Below, piece by piece: positions 16,971 to 25,008 of a stretch of DNA of 64,000 nucleotides (its first letter is position 1; every line of letters begins with the position of its first letter). The notes below the pieces were generated by a model. The model was given only the letters and a program-made list of their open reading frames with translations, ran no database searches and was not told the origin of the DNA. The stretch covers positions 1 to 64,000 of the forward strand of contig DATKEN010000101.1 of the NCBI GenBank assembly GCA_035512155.1. Direction: 5' to 3'. Source of the stretch: JABCYV01 sp035512155. GTDB taxonomy: Bacteria > Acidobacteriota > Terriglobia > Terriglobales > Acidobacteriaceae. The position numbers were made by a program, and so were the translations under genes.

Positions 16971-17570
16971 TTAATGTTTGGGATTGCGAGCGACCTTCAC
17001 CATGGAAGGACGTAACAGGCGGTCTTTCAGCTTATAGCCGCGCTGCAGCTCGTCCACTATTTGATGATCTTCAGCGGCGGTAGTTTCTACCATTTCGACC
17101 GCCTCGTGAAGGCGCGGGTCGAACGGCTCGCCTCTGGCGGGGATCGTTCGTAGGCCCAGCTTCTGCAGCGCGTCCTGCAGTTGCTTGTAGATGAGTTCAA
17201 TCCCACCGCGCAATTCCGACTTCTCTGCGGAACCGGTCTGCAGTGCACGCTCGAAACTATCCAGCACAGGCAGAAGTGTCTTCACGGCGTCCGCAAGTGC
17301 ATACTCGCGGAATTCCCGCTGTTCGCGCGCAGTCCGCTTGCGTGCATTCTCGAACTCGGCCTGCAAACGGGCCAGGCGGTCGAGAAGGTTATCGCGCTCC
17401 GCTTTCAGTTTGTCCAACTCGGAGTCTGCTAAGCTGACGCTAGGTGCCCGGGAGCCCTCCGGGGCATCACTTGGCATAGTCTGATCCGCGGTTTCATCCG
17501 ATGCGGGCAACTCGTGCTCCGTATCCAACTCTCGATCTTTGATCTCTGTTTTTCCGCTGCTTCTTGCCAT
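16971..17570 (-). CDS. grpE: Nucleotide exchange factor GrpE
   Basis: A 199-aa GrpE, which releases ADP from DnaK. The acidic, low-complexity N-terminus (DTEHELPASDETADQ) leads into the long coiled coil (LDKLKAERDNLLDRLARLQA). The beta domain has ARGEPFDPRLHEAVE and ends DRLLRPSMVKVARNP, the standard signature. It starts seven bases after hrcA and is followed by dnaJ within 30 bases, so the three are one operon. dnaK itself is not in the window. Confidence 0.96.
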   Translation of the reverse strand: MARSSGKTEIKDRELDTEHELPASDETADQTMPSDAPEGSRAPSVSLADSELDKLKAERDNLLDRLARLQAEFENARKRTAREQREFREYALADAVKTLLPVLDSFERALQTGSAEKSELRGGIELIYKQLQDALQKLGLRTIPARGEPFDPRLHEAVEMVETTAAEDHQIVDELQRGYKLKDRLLRPSMVKVARNPKH

Positions 17571-17577
17571 AAGACAC

Positions 17578-18618
17578 TCACTCAGATTCGTTTAAGACTC
17601 TGTCAAACAGACGCGCGATATAGGAAACGGCGTTCATGGTGTGCTGATAATCAATGCGCGTCGGACCAATCACCGCGAGCGATCCCATCACCTCGCCACC
17701 CACGCGGGCCGGCGCTCCTATGAGCACAAAGTTCCGCATGGAAGGTAAAGTTTCGTCCAATCCAATTACCACTCGTACTGCTTCCTGCTTGGCGTCGAGG
17801 TAAGCTCCCAGCAGTTCGACAATCTTCTGCTTCTCTTCCAGTGTTTGCAGCAATTCCTGCAGACGTTGACGATCCTGCTCGCCAGCGACCAGATTCGCCG
17901 CACCCTCCACGAAAACCACCTGGGCGGAGTCTTCAGCAGCCAGCGCTCCCTGGCGGTAGAGCTGTTCGACCGAAGCCATCAACCGATCGTATTCACTACG
18001 TTCCTGCTCAAGACGCCGGGCAAGCTCGGTTCGCATCGCATCCATCGTCCAACCGCGAAAATTTTCATTGATGAAGCGTGCTGCCTCATCGAGATCCGTT
18101 TGCGGGAGATCGAGACGCAGCACGCGGTCCCGCACCAAGCCTGACCGCGTGACTACGACGGCCAGCACCTTCTGATCGCCTAGTCGCGAGAAATAGACAT
18201 GCTCCAGCGCATTCTTCGGTCCGCCGATCGCCACCGCGACACCAACGTTTCGCGAGATCAGCGACAGCACATGCGATGTTCGCTCCATAAATTCCTGCAC
18301 ATCGGAAATGCCATGCAGGGAATCCTGAATGATGCTTTCATCCCCATGAGACAAATGCGCCTCGCCGGTAAGCTGCTCGACGTAGTAGCGGTAGGCCTCC
18401 GCGCTCGGAACGCGGCCGGCGGAGGTGTGCGGCTGCTCCAGAAACCCCGCGTCCGCCAAATCGGCCATGACGTTGCGGATGGTGGCCGGACTCAGTCCCT
18501 CGCGATTGGCTCGCGCAAGGGTTCGCGATCCCACCGGCTCACCAGTAGCGATAAAAGTCTCTACGATAGCGGTCAGGATTTCGCGTTCCCGTTCGCCGAT
18601 GGGTGGTCCCGCCTGCAT
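17578..18618 (-). CDS. hrcA: Heat-shock repressor HrcA
   Basis: A full-length 346-aa HrcA, the repressor that binds CIRCE operators and is itself stabilised by GroEL. The N-terminal winged helix is visible (REREILTAIVETFIATGEPV, LSPATIRNVMADL, QPHTSAGRVPS). The GAF-like dimer domain follows and the C-terminus carries GPTRIDYQHTMNAVSYIARL. It heads hrcA-grpE-dnaJ and should repress its own operon through the CIRCE element at 18772-18798. Confidence 0.96.
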   Translation of the reverse strand: MQAGPPIGEREREILTAIVETFIATGEPVGSRTLARANREGLSPATIRNVMADLADAGFLEQPHTSAGRVPSAEAYRYYVEQLTGEAHLSHGDESIIQDSLHGISDVQEFMERTSHVLSLISRNVGVAVAIGGPKNALEHVYFSRLGDQKVLAVVVTRSGLVRDRVLRLDLPQTDLDEAARFINENFRGWTMDAMRTELARRLEQERSEYDRLMASVEQLYRQGALAAEDSAQVVFVEGAANLVAGEQDRQRLQELLQTLEEKQKIVELLGAYLDAKQEAVRVVIGLDETLPSMRNFVLIGAPARVGGEVMGSLAVIGPTRIDYQHTMNAVSYIARLFDRVLNESE

Positions 18619-18739
18619 TTAACTCCCTTGCGTAGGTTCGCTTTAGCTCGTCTCGGGAGTCGATCGCGCTATCACCTTCCGCTAAACATATTTAAATACA
18701 AATACTTAGACGGAGCAGCGCTAAAACTCTCCACTTTTG

Positions 18740-18798
18740 ATTCTAGGAAGCCCTGCCATCCCTGTCAAGCAATAGCACTCTCGGTGCAAGAATGCTAT
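18740..18798 (-). promoter_or_regulatory. hrcA operon promoter with CIRCE operator
   Basis: On the minus strand TTGACA (18763-18768), 17 bases, TAGAAT (18740-18745) is a consensus vegetative promoter. Directly upstream, 18772-18798 reads ATAGCACTC, nine bases, GAATGCTAT, matching CIRCE (TTAGCACTC-N9-GAGTGCTAA) except for its outer bases and one position in the right half. It also lies 28 bases before the divergent oxidoreductase start. HrcA binding here is established for the family. Confidence 0.88.
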
Positions 18799-18826
18799 TT
18801 GCTGACCAGCTTCCGGCGGTAGATTT

Positions 18827-20173
18827 ATGTCCTCGAACCTGTTATCGGAGATGTCGGAACTACGCCAACCTGCGAAGTTGAATTGGCAAGGCGCACGCCA
18901 TACGTCTCGCCGCTCCTGGCTGAGGGGTTGCGCCGCGGTTGGCGGGATGAGTACCCTTGCAGCCCGCTTCCCTTTTCTGAAGTTCACTCTAGCGGATATG
19001 CTCAAGCAAGCCGGTGAGCATCCGGCAGCAATTAAAATGCAATCAAAGATCCATGTCTGTGTGATTGGAGCGGGCGCTTTCGGTGGATGGACCGCCTTGT
19101 ACCTGAGGCGCCGGGGCGCGCGGGTGACTTTACTCGATGCCTGGGGACCGGGTAACTCTCGCGCTTCTTCCGGCGGAGAGACTCGGGTGATCCGCGGCAC
19201 CTACGGGTCGAACCAGCCCTATACCAAAATGGTGGTCAGAGCGCTGCAATTGTGGACTGAGCATGAGAAGCGATGGAATCGTCAGCTTCTGCATCGCATC
19301 GGTGTGCTTTGGATGGCAGCGACTGGCGACGATCAATATGAACGCGGGTCTTTGCCTCTGCTGCGCGAGGCGGGTATTCCTTACGAAGAGCTATCCTCGG
19401 CCGAACTCCAAAAGCGCTGGCCGCAGATCAATCTGGAGGGCGTGCGCTGGGGAATCTACGAACCCCAAAGTGGATTTCTGACAGCGCGGATCGCGTGCCA
19501 AGCGGTTCTGGAGGGATTTCTCGCCGAGGGCGGCGAGTACAGGCAGGCAGCGGTTGCGTCGCGTGATCTGGACGGCGGCAAATGGGATGGTTTAACTCTT
19601 TCGGATGGATCAAAGCTCAAAGCTGATCAGTATGTTTTTGCTTGCGGACCCTGGCTGGGCAAACTTTTTCCTGCGACTATCGGCGACCGCGTTCGCGCCA
19701 CCAAGCAGGATGTATTTTTCTTCGGCACCCCGGCAGGAGATGACCGCTTTTGCGAGAAAAAACTGCCGGTATGGGCCGACCATCGTGACAGGTTTATCTA
19801 TGGCATCCCCGGCAGCGATGGACGCGGCTTCAAGGTCGCCGACGACACTCACGGCCCAGATTTCGATCCGACCTCAGGCGAACGTCAGCCGAGTGCTGAC
19901 GGACTGCGAACTATTCGAGAATATCTCGGATTGCGTTTTCCCGCGCTAAAGAACGCGCCGTTGCTCGAAACTCGTGTCTGCCAGTATGAGAACAGTCCCG
20001 ATAACAACTTCATCATTGATCGTCATCCGAACTCGGAAAGGGTGTGGTTGGTCGGCGGGGGCTCAGGTCACGGATTCAAGCACGGTTCGGCGGTGGGCGA
20101 GATGGTGGCGGAGTTGGTGATGCAGGAGAAAGATCCAGATCCGTTGTTCCGGCTAGCGCGGTTCGAAAAGTAG
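18827..20173 (+). CDS. Tat-exported FAD oxidoreductase, monomeric sarcosine oxidase family
   Basis: A 448-aa flavoenzyme related to monomeric sarcosine oxidase and N-methyltryptophan oxidase, which oxidise secondary amines and release hydrogen peroxide. The leader has a twin-arginine motif (SRRSWLRG, near 26-33) and a weakly hydrophobic stretch, suggesting Tat export, unusual for this family. The FAD motif is VIGAGAFGGWTALYLRRRG, followed by GGETRVIRGTYG. The C-terminal CQYENSPDNNFIIDRHP contains the cysteine position used for covalent flavin attachment. GSGHGFKHG completes the signature. The substrate is not predictable. Confidence 0.85.
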   Translation: MSSNLLSEMSELRQPAKLNWQGARHTSRRSWLRGCAAVGGMSTLAARFPFLKFTLADMLKQAGEHPAAIKMQSKIHVCVIGAGAFGGWTALYLRRRGARVTLLDAWGPGNSRASSGGETRVIRGTYGSNQPYTKMVVRALQLWTEHEKRWNRQLLHRIGVLWMAATGDDQYERGSLPLLREAGIPYEELSSAELQKRWPQINLEGVRWGIYEPQSGFLTARIACQAVLEGFLAEGGEYRQAAVASRDLDGGKWDGLTLSDGSKLKADQYVFACGPWLGKLFPATIGDRVRATKQDVFFFGTPAGDDRFCEKKLPVWADHRDRFIYGIPGSDGRGFKVADDTHGPDFDPTSGERQPSADGLRTIREYLGLRFPALKNAPLLETRVCQYENSPDNNFIIDRHPNSERVWLVGGGSGHGFKHGSAVGEMVAELVMQEKDPDPLFRLARFEK

Positions 20174-20281
20174 CGGAACCGCAGGAGAGGGCCACACTTT
20201 TGCAAGATCCCGCACAAATGAATCCGAATGAGGAGACTCCCAGATTAGGAACGCGGGGGATATGCTAACGCGACTTGCAGC

Positions 20282-20324
20282 TTGATAGAAAACCCATTTT
20301 AGGTTATTGTGACTTCCCAAGGAG
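20282..20324 (+). promoter_or_regulatory. Promoter and ribosome site of the methyltransferase gene
   Basis: TTGATA (20282-20287), 17 bases, TATTGT (20305-20310), then AAGGAG (20319-20324) ten bases before TTG 20335. The promoter lies downstream of the longer possible start at 20275, which is why the shorter reading frame is chosen. Confidence 0.6.
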
Positions 20325-20334
20325 AACTCAAGCA

Positions 20335-21213
20335 TTGGCCCGACAATCTGCACTGAAGCTGGATGAGCGTGTATTCGATCCTTCACACTACTTGAAAGCC
20401 GGGTTGAAGTCCAAACCCTTCTACGCGTCGAGCCTCGGAGCCCTGTTCTCCAGCGATTGCATGGCAGTGTTGCCCTACATCAAAGATGAAGTAGTGGACA
20501 CAGTTTTCGCCGACCCTCCTTTTAATTTGGGTAAGGAGTATGGAGAAAACTTTAGCGACCTCAAACCGGATGAGGAATATTTAAGTTGGTGCAAGGATTG
20601 GATTGGCGAGTGTATTCGCACCATCAAGCCGGGTGGTTCAATTTTCCTCTACAATCTGCCAAGGTGGAATGTCCTTCTGGGAGCCCACCTCGCCGAACTT
20701 GGGTTGGAATTCCGCCATTGGATTGCCATCGAAATTTCCGCTTGCCTCCCAATTCCGGGGCGGCTCCATCCGAGCCACTATAGCCTGCTTTACTACACAA
20801 AAGGTAAGCCGAAAACTTTCCGCCGAATCCGAACTCCTATCCAGACTTGCAGGCATTGCGGGGGAGAGGTCAAAGACTACGGCGGCCACAGGTCAGCTAT
20901 GAATCCGAACGGAGTAAGCCTTAAGGACGTCTGGACGGACATCCCGCCTGTACGGCACTGGAAGTTCAAGTCAAAGGATCGTCGTGCCAACGCGCTGTCG
21001 ACGAAGATTCTCGACCGCGTCGTGGAAATGTCAACTCTTCCCGGCGGCCTTGTAATGGACCCTTTTGGTGGAAGCGGGACTACATTCGCTGTGTGCGAGA
21101 GAAGGGGACGTGAGTGGATCGGGATGGAAATAGACTTCGCACAAGAAATAGCTGATCGCCTCGAAAGCGGCCGGATACACTCCCACAAGAACCGCGATTT
21201 CGTTGAAACCTAG
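20335..21213 (+). CDS. Type II DNA methyltransferase (beta class, N4-C or N6-A)
   Basis: A 292-aa amino-methyltransferase, the protective half of the restriction system. The catalytic motif is ADPPFNLGKEY near residue 60 and the cofactor motif DPFGGSGTT is near the C-terminus; this order defines the beta class. A cysteine pair and a KDYGGH segment (CRHCGGEVKDYGGH) lie in the central target-recognition region. Because the partner nuclease is BamHI-like, N4-cytosine methylation within GGATCC is a fair guess. DPPF alone does not separate N4-C from N6-A. Its TAG overlaps the stop codon of the convergent nuclease gene. Confidence 0.9.
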   Translation: MARQSALKLDERVFDPSHYLKAGLKSKPFYASSLGALFSSDCMAVLPYIKDEVVDTVFADPPFNLGKEYGENFSDLKPDEEYLSWCKDWIGECIRTIKPGGSIFLYNLPRWNVLLGAHLAELGLEFRHWIAIEISACLPIPGRLHPSHYSLLYYTKGKPKTFRRIRTPIQTCRHCGGEVKDYGGHRSAMNPNGVSLKDVWTDIPPVRHWKFKSKDRRANALSTKILDRVVEMSTLPGGLVMDPFGGSGTTFAVCERRGREWIGMEIDFAQEIADRLESGRIHSHKNRDFVET

Positions 21214-21818
21214 CCGAGGGCGCGGCCTCCCGTTGTTTTTGGAATTCTCGGCACGTCGCGGCTCACGGCATCGTGCTCGACAACCACGATTTCCAGTACC
21301 CCTTTTTGGCAGGGCACGCACTTCCACAGCTTTAGGTACGGCTCCAGTTCTTTGTAGTTGCCTATACGGTCTGTGAGGTACACGTAGAGTTTTCGTGACG
21401 GCACGACCAGTGTTCCTGCGGCGATAACGCCGTCCGATACGAGCATCGTGAGTTTGTTCAATGAGCGATGGCTAGACGAAATATTCTCTGTCTCCCATTC
21501 CACAACTATTGGACCTTCGGGTCCAACGATAACCGCATCGAAGTCACCGAGTCCCTGGCCGAGGAAGTTCTTTGCCTTGCCTTCAAGCGTCCACTTCTGC
21601 TTGCGGAGTTGATTGATGAATTCTGTCTTGATCGGAACCACCCCGTTGCCTTCGCCTCGCTTCTTACCACCCTCCGGATAGATAGTGAATTTCGCGCTGC
21701 CGGGAGGCCATACGCATTTCTTTACGGCCCGGTGTATGGATTTCCTCGTCTTGGCCCAATGTGCTGACGCGGCGTACGAGCCGCAACTGAGCAGCGTCTC
21801 CACGTGCACGATCTTCAC
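21210..21818 (-). CDS. BamHI-family type II restriction endonuclease
   Basis: A 202-aa nuclease with strong likeness to BamHI as I recall it: NGVVPIK, the ETENISSSHRSLNKL region (BamHI has FETGNISSAHRSMNKL) and YLTDRIGNYKELEPY, then VPRIPK. The metal and catalytic acids fit: Glu79, Asp92 or Asp94, and the Glu107/Glu109 pair in VVEWETEN, matching BamHI Glu77, Asp94, Glu111 and Glu113. All are intact, so it should be active; the probable target is GGATCC or a close variant. Its start overlaps the controller stop as ATGA. Its stop overlaps the methyltransferase stop on the other strand. Confidence 0.9.
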   Translation of the reverse strand: MKIVHVETLLSCGSYAASAHWAKTRKSIHRAVKKCVWPPGSAKFTIYPEGGKKRGEGNGVVPIKTEFINQLRKQKWTLEGKAKNFLGQGLGDFDAVIVGPEGPIVVEWETENISSSHRSLNKLTMLVSDGVIAAGTLVVPSRKLYVYLTDRIGNYKELEPYLKLWKCVPCQKGVLEIVVVEHDAVSRDVPRIPKTTGGRALG

Positions 21819-22054
21819 GTAGTCTCCCGGTAAAGTTTGCCAAGAAAACGGGCAGGATCAATGCGAAGAGCACGAGCGACCTGCCCAAACTCGATGACAT
21901 CAAGACGTCGCTCACCACGCTCGTATTTTGAGACGAAAGATTGCGGACGCTGAAGTCGAGCTGACAGCTCGGCCTGTGTGAGGTCAGCCCTTTTGCGAGC
22001 TGCGACGAGCAGTTCCCGAAACTGCTTGTAGGCTGGATTCCCCACGAGAGGCAA
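21815..22054 (-). CDS. HTH controller (C) protein of the restriction system
   Basis: A 79-aa Xre-type helix-turn-helix protein (LTQAELSARLQRPQSFVSKY, then ERGERRLDVIEF). Length, fold and position upstream of a restriction gene, with an ATGA overlap, match C proteins that time nuclease expression after the system enters a new host. The start is TTG 22054; GTG 22045 is an alternative. The promoter leaves only about seven bases of leader, and leaderless C transcripts are known in several R-M systems. A palindrome at 22084 overlaps the -35 region. Confidence 0.85.
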   Translation of the reverse strand: MPLVGNPAYKQFRELLVAARKRADLTQAELSARLQRPQSFVSKYERGERRLDVIEFGQVARALRIDPARFLGKLYRETT

Positions 22055-22067
22055 GTCGTTCGCGGGA

Positions 22068-22096
22068 AGTATAAAACCGTTTATGGGATAATCCCA
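22068..22096 (-). promoter_or_regulatory. Controller promoter with candidate C-box
   Basis: On the minus strand TATACT (22068-22073) is a good -10 box, with TTGGGA about 18 bases upstream as a weak -35. TGGGATAATCCCA (22084-22096) is a perfect 13-bp palindrome overlapping that -35, where a C protein would be expected to act. It does not match the classical GACT/AGTC C-box, so specificity is unknown. Confidence 0.55.
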
Positions 22097-22143
22097 AAAT
22101 GGGTTGCAAGGGCTGTCGGCAGCGACCTAGGCTAGCGAAGTAG

Positions 22144-22995
22144 CTACTGGATCTGAATGACGCTTTCTGTAGCGCTTGCCTTGATCTCTTCCACGCGCGC
22201 TGCCACCTTGCGGGCAAAGTCATACAGCGACTTGGCGGCCCCTGAATCTTCTCCCGCGAGGACTGTGGGCTGGCCACTGTCGGCCGACTTGCGGATATCG
22301 GGATCGAGTTGCACCGCGCCGAGATACGCAATTCCAAATTGAGTCGCGGTCTTTTCGGCTCCTCCGCGGGAGAAAATATCCGTTTCCTGATGGCAGTGCG
22401 GGCAGACAAAGTAACTCATGTTCTCCACGATGCCGACCACGTCGACCTTCATCTGGCGGAACATTTCAATGGCCTTGCGCGCGTCCTGCAAGGAAACATC
22501 TGACGGCGTGGAAACCACGACTGCGCCGGTCAGCGGCACCGTCTGGATCAGCGAGAGCGCCACGTCACCAGTTCCGGGCGGCAGATCGACCACGAGGTAG
22601 TCGAGCTTGCCCCAAAGCACTGAGCCCAGAAACTGCTTGATGATGGAATGAAGCATGGGACCGCGCCAGATCAGAGGCTTATCGCCAGGATTAAGAAATC
22701 CCACTGAGATGACTTTCACGCCGTGCGCTTCCAGCGGCTCAATGCGATTGTCAGGCAGAACCTTGGGCTGAGCGCTGATGCCAAGCATCAGCGGCACGTT
22801 CGGACCATAAACGTCGGCGTCGAGCAATCCGACTTTGTGTCCCAGCCTGGCCAGCGCGATAGCGAGATTGACCGCCAGCGTGGTCTTGCCTACCCCACCT
22901 TTGCCGGAACCGACGGCGATGATTGTATCCAGGCCGGGCAGCGGTTGCGGTCCTTGCGGTGGTTGGCCGGGACGTGGGGGCATGGGGGAACTCAA
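22144..22995 (-). CDS. mrp: Mrp/NBP35-type iron-sulfur cluster carrier ATPase
   Basis: A 283-aa P-loop protein of the Mrp/ApbC/NBP35 group, which loads Fe-S clusters onto apo-enzymes. The deviant Walker A is GKGGVGKT (31-38), switch II is VVDLPPGTGDV, and the metal-binding CPHC lies near 197-200. It has a short proline-rich N-terminus instead of the MIP18 domain found in many bacterial Mrp proteins, so it is the short form. It is monocistronic between the R-M system and an SDR. Confidence 0.93.
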   Translation of the reverse strand: MSSPMPPRPGQPPQGPQPLPGLDTIIAVGSGKGGVGKTTLAVNLAIALARLGHKVGLLDADVYGPNVPLMLGISAQPKVLPDNRIEPLEAHGVKVISVGFLNPGDKPLIWRGPMLHSIIKQFLGSVLWGKLDYLVVDLPPGTGDVALSLIQTVPLTGAVVVSTPSDVSLQDARKAIEMFRQMKVDVVGIVENMSYFVCPHCHQETDIFSRGGAEKTATQFGIAYLGAVQLDPDIRKSADSGQPTVLAGEDSGAAKSLYDFARKVAARVEEIKASATESVIQIQ

Positions 22996-23095
22996 GGGAT
23001 CACCTTCCAGATCGGCGGTTAGGAGCGGCCGAAGTATCGATTATACAAGGCAGGGGAGGGGTGGAAGACGCTGTGGCGATTGATGACTGCTCGAT

Positions 23096-23854
23096 CTAAG
23101 CCGCTAAATATCCACCATCCACGGGAAACACGGCGCCCGTCACCCAGGAAGATTCGTCGCTGGCTAGGTAAACCGCCATTCCCGCAATATCTTCAGGCTG
23201 GCCGAGACGGCCGATGGGATGCGCGCTGATTCGTTCTCGCCGCATTGCCTCGGGATCTGGCGCCTTACGGAGCACTGCGGCAGTCAAGTCAGTCTCCACA
23301 AACGCGGGACAAATGGCGTTCACGCGAATGTTTTCGTGGCCGTGGTCGATGGCCATGCACTTGGTGAGAAGCACCACCGCCCCCTTGGAGGGCGCATAGC
23401 AAGCCCGATTGCGGACCCCGTTGATGCCCAGCACCGACGCGATATTGATGATCGATCCGCCCCCAGCCTTGCGCAACTGGGGCAGCACAGCGCGGGAGAG
23501 CAGCCAGACTCCGCGGACGTTCACGTTGAAAGTTTCATCCCACTGCTGCTCCGTGACCTGCTCCACAGTTCCGGCGTGAAGGACTCCGGCATTGTTGACA
23601 AGGATATTGAGTCCGCCAAAATTTGCCACAGTCTGCTCGACCATGCGGTCTATGTCAGGTTTCTTCGAGACATCGGCGGCGACAACCAGAGCGTTGTTTC
23701 CGATTTCGCGGGCGACAGCTTCAAGGCGATCTTTGCGACGGCCGATGAGCGCGACTCGGGCGCCCTCGCTTGCCAAAGCGAGAGCGCAGGCGCGTCCGAT
23801 GCCGCTGCCCGCGCCGGTGACCATGGTGATTTTGTCTTTAAGACGAGAGTTCAT
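23096..23854 (-). CDS. Short-chain dehydrogenase/reductase
   Basis: A 252-aa classical SDR with TGAGSGIG (14-21), LVNNAG, the catalytic Ser in INIASV, and YAPSKGAVV carrying Tyr and Lys. It ends SSWVTGAVFPVDGGYLAA. An arginine-rich turn (GRRKDRL) after beta-2 suggests NADP(H). No substrate can be inferred. It lies 50 bases downstream of cydB in the same direction and could be read through from that operon. Confidence 0.88.
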   Translation of the reverse strand: MNSRLKDKITMVTGAGSGIGRACALALASEGARVALIGRRKDRLEAVAREIGNNALVVAADVSKKPDIDRMVEQTVANFGGLNILVNNAGVLHAGTVEQVTEQQWDETFNVNVRGVWLLSRAVLPQLRKAGGGSIINIASVLGINGVRNRACYAPSKGAVVLLTKCMAIDHGHENIRVNAICPAFVETDLTAAVLRKAPDPEAMRRERISAHPIGRLGQPEDIAGMAVYLASDESSWVTGAVFPVDGGYLAA

Positions 23855-23904
23855 AGTGGGTAAAGGCCGAGACGGGATAGTCTAGACCAAGACAATGAAG
23901 GCTT

Positions 23905-24975
23905 TCAGTATCCCTCGCCTTCCAACCGCACTTTGCCACGGAACAGGCGATAGACGAACAGGAAATATCCGAGGGCCAGCACGGTTGCGACAATCCACCA
24001 AATAAGGCCTACGACCAGGCCGTGGTGTCCAGCGGCGGAGTTGTTGATAGTGAGACTGTACCCGGGCTCGGTACTGGACGGCAGCACTAGTGGATAGAGG
24101 GCAAAGGCGACTCCCACGAGCATGCCTGTGATGTACAACGTCGATCCCAGGAAAGCAAGCTTGTCTTTGCTGTCTCTTTGTTTTTGTTCTGTTGCTTGTT
24201 CTTTTCTATTTGCCCAGGCCATGACTGCCAGACTGCCGACAACGACGATGGGCACGAGCGCGCCGACCGGATGTACGCCGTAATTCCTCATTACGTGCGG
24301 GCGGACGAAATAGGTGCCTATCAAGCTGAGGCAGGTCAACAGAAGCTGAACCGGCCAGAGCATGACGGCGATGTCGCGGGCCCGCCGGCTCAAGTCATTC
24401 TCTGTTTTGAGAGCAACGTAAAGCGCGCCATGGACTGTGAGGGTCACCAACGCGAGCACGCCGATCAGAATCGTGTACCAATCCAGAATTCCGGGGTGCG
24501 GTCCGAGCTTGAAGTTGGTCCACAGCGGCTCGAAAAAATAGCCCTCATGGTCAAGAGGCACACCGCGGACCACATTCCCGAGCGCGGCGCCGAAAAATAT
24601 GGTCAGCAGCGCACTGGACACGGAGAAGACAACATCGAAGAAATTCTGCCATACGAGATTGTCGATGTGGCCGCGAAATTCGATGCCAATTGCTCGCAGC
24701 ATCAGTAGCCACAACACCATCATGAGTGGAAGGTAGAATCCGCTGAAGCTCGAGGCATAGAGTTGGGGAAAGGCAAAATACAATGTGCCCGCAGCCGCCA
24801 CAAGCCAGACTTCATTTCCATCCCACACCGGCCCGATGGAGCGCAACACCATCCGCCGCTCGTCGCGGGTCTTCGCGACGATGAGATAAATCACTCCGGC
24901 TCCGAGGTCAAAGCCGTCAAGGGCAACGTAAACAGTCAGCATGATCGCAATGATGACGAACCAAAGAGTTGCCAT
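23905..24975 (-). CDS. cydB: Cytochrome bd ubiquinol oxidase subunit II
   Basis: A 356-aa membrane protein with about nine helices. The start LWFVIIAIMLTVYVALDGFD, GAGVIYLIV and GNEVWLVAAAGTLYFAFP are the CydB signature. With CydA it forms the high-affinity quinol oxidase that reduces oxygen without pumping protons. It begins 33 bases after cydA and is surely co-transcribed. No recognisable cydX-type micro-gene or cydDC follows. Confidence 0.96.
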   Translation of the reverse strand: MATLWFVIIAIMLTVYVALDGFDLGAGVIYLIVAKTRDERRMVLRSIGPVWDGNEVWLVAAAGTLYFAFPQLYASSFSGFYLPLMMVLWLLMLRAIGIEFRGHIDNLVWQNFFDVVFSVSSALLTIFFGAALGNVVRGVPLDHEGYFFEPLWTNFKLGPHPGILDWYTILIGVLALVTLTVHGALYVALKTENDLSRRARDIAVMLWPVQLLLTCLSLIGTYFVRPHVMRNYGVHPVGALVPIVVVGSLAVMAWANRKEQATEQKQRDSKDKLAFLGSTLYITGMLVGVAFALYPLVLPSSTEPGYSLTINNSAAGHHGLVVGLIWWIVATVLALGYFLFVYRLFRGKVRLEGEGY

Positions 24976-25008
24976 GACAGCTAGTAACCTCGGGTGCTAA
25001 GCCCTCTT

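Noticed and set aside
20275..20334. Longer start (TTG 20275) for the methyltransferase
   Set aside because: It lies upstream of the best promoter, and the shorter TTG has an AAGGAG ribosome site.
21210..22054. GGATCC avoidance as proof of BamHI specificity
   Set aside because: GGATCC occurs repeatedly in the window (for example near 27119, 29902, 31272 and 52129), so avoidance gives no support. A protected host need not avoid the site.
23855..23904. Possible cydX micro-gene after cydB
   Set aside because: The 50-bp gap contains no short membrane-helix ORF.
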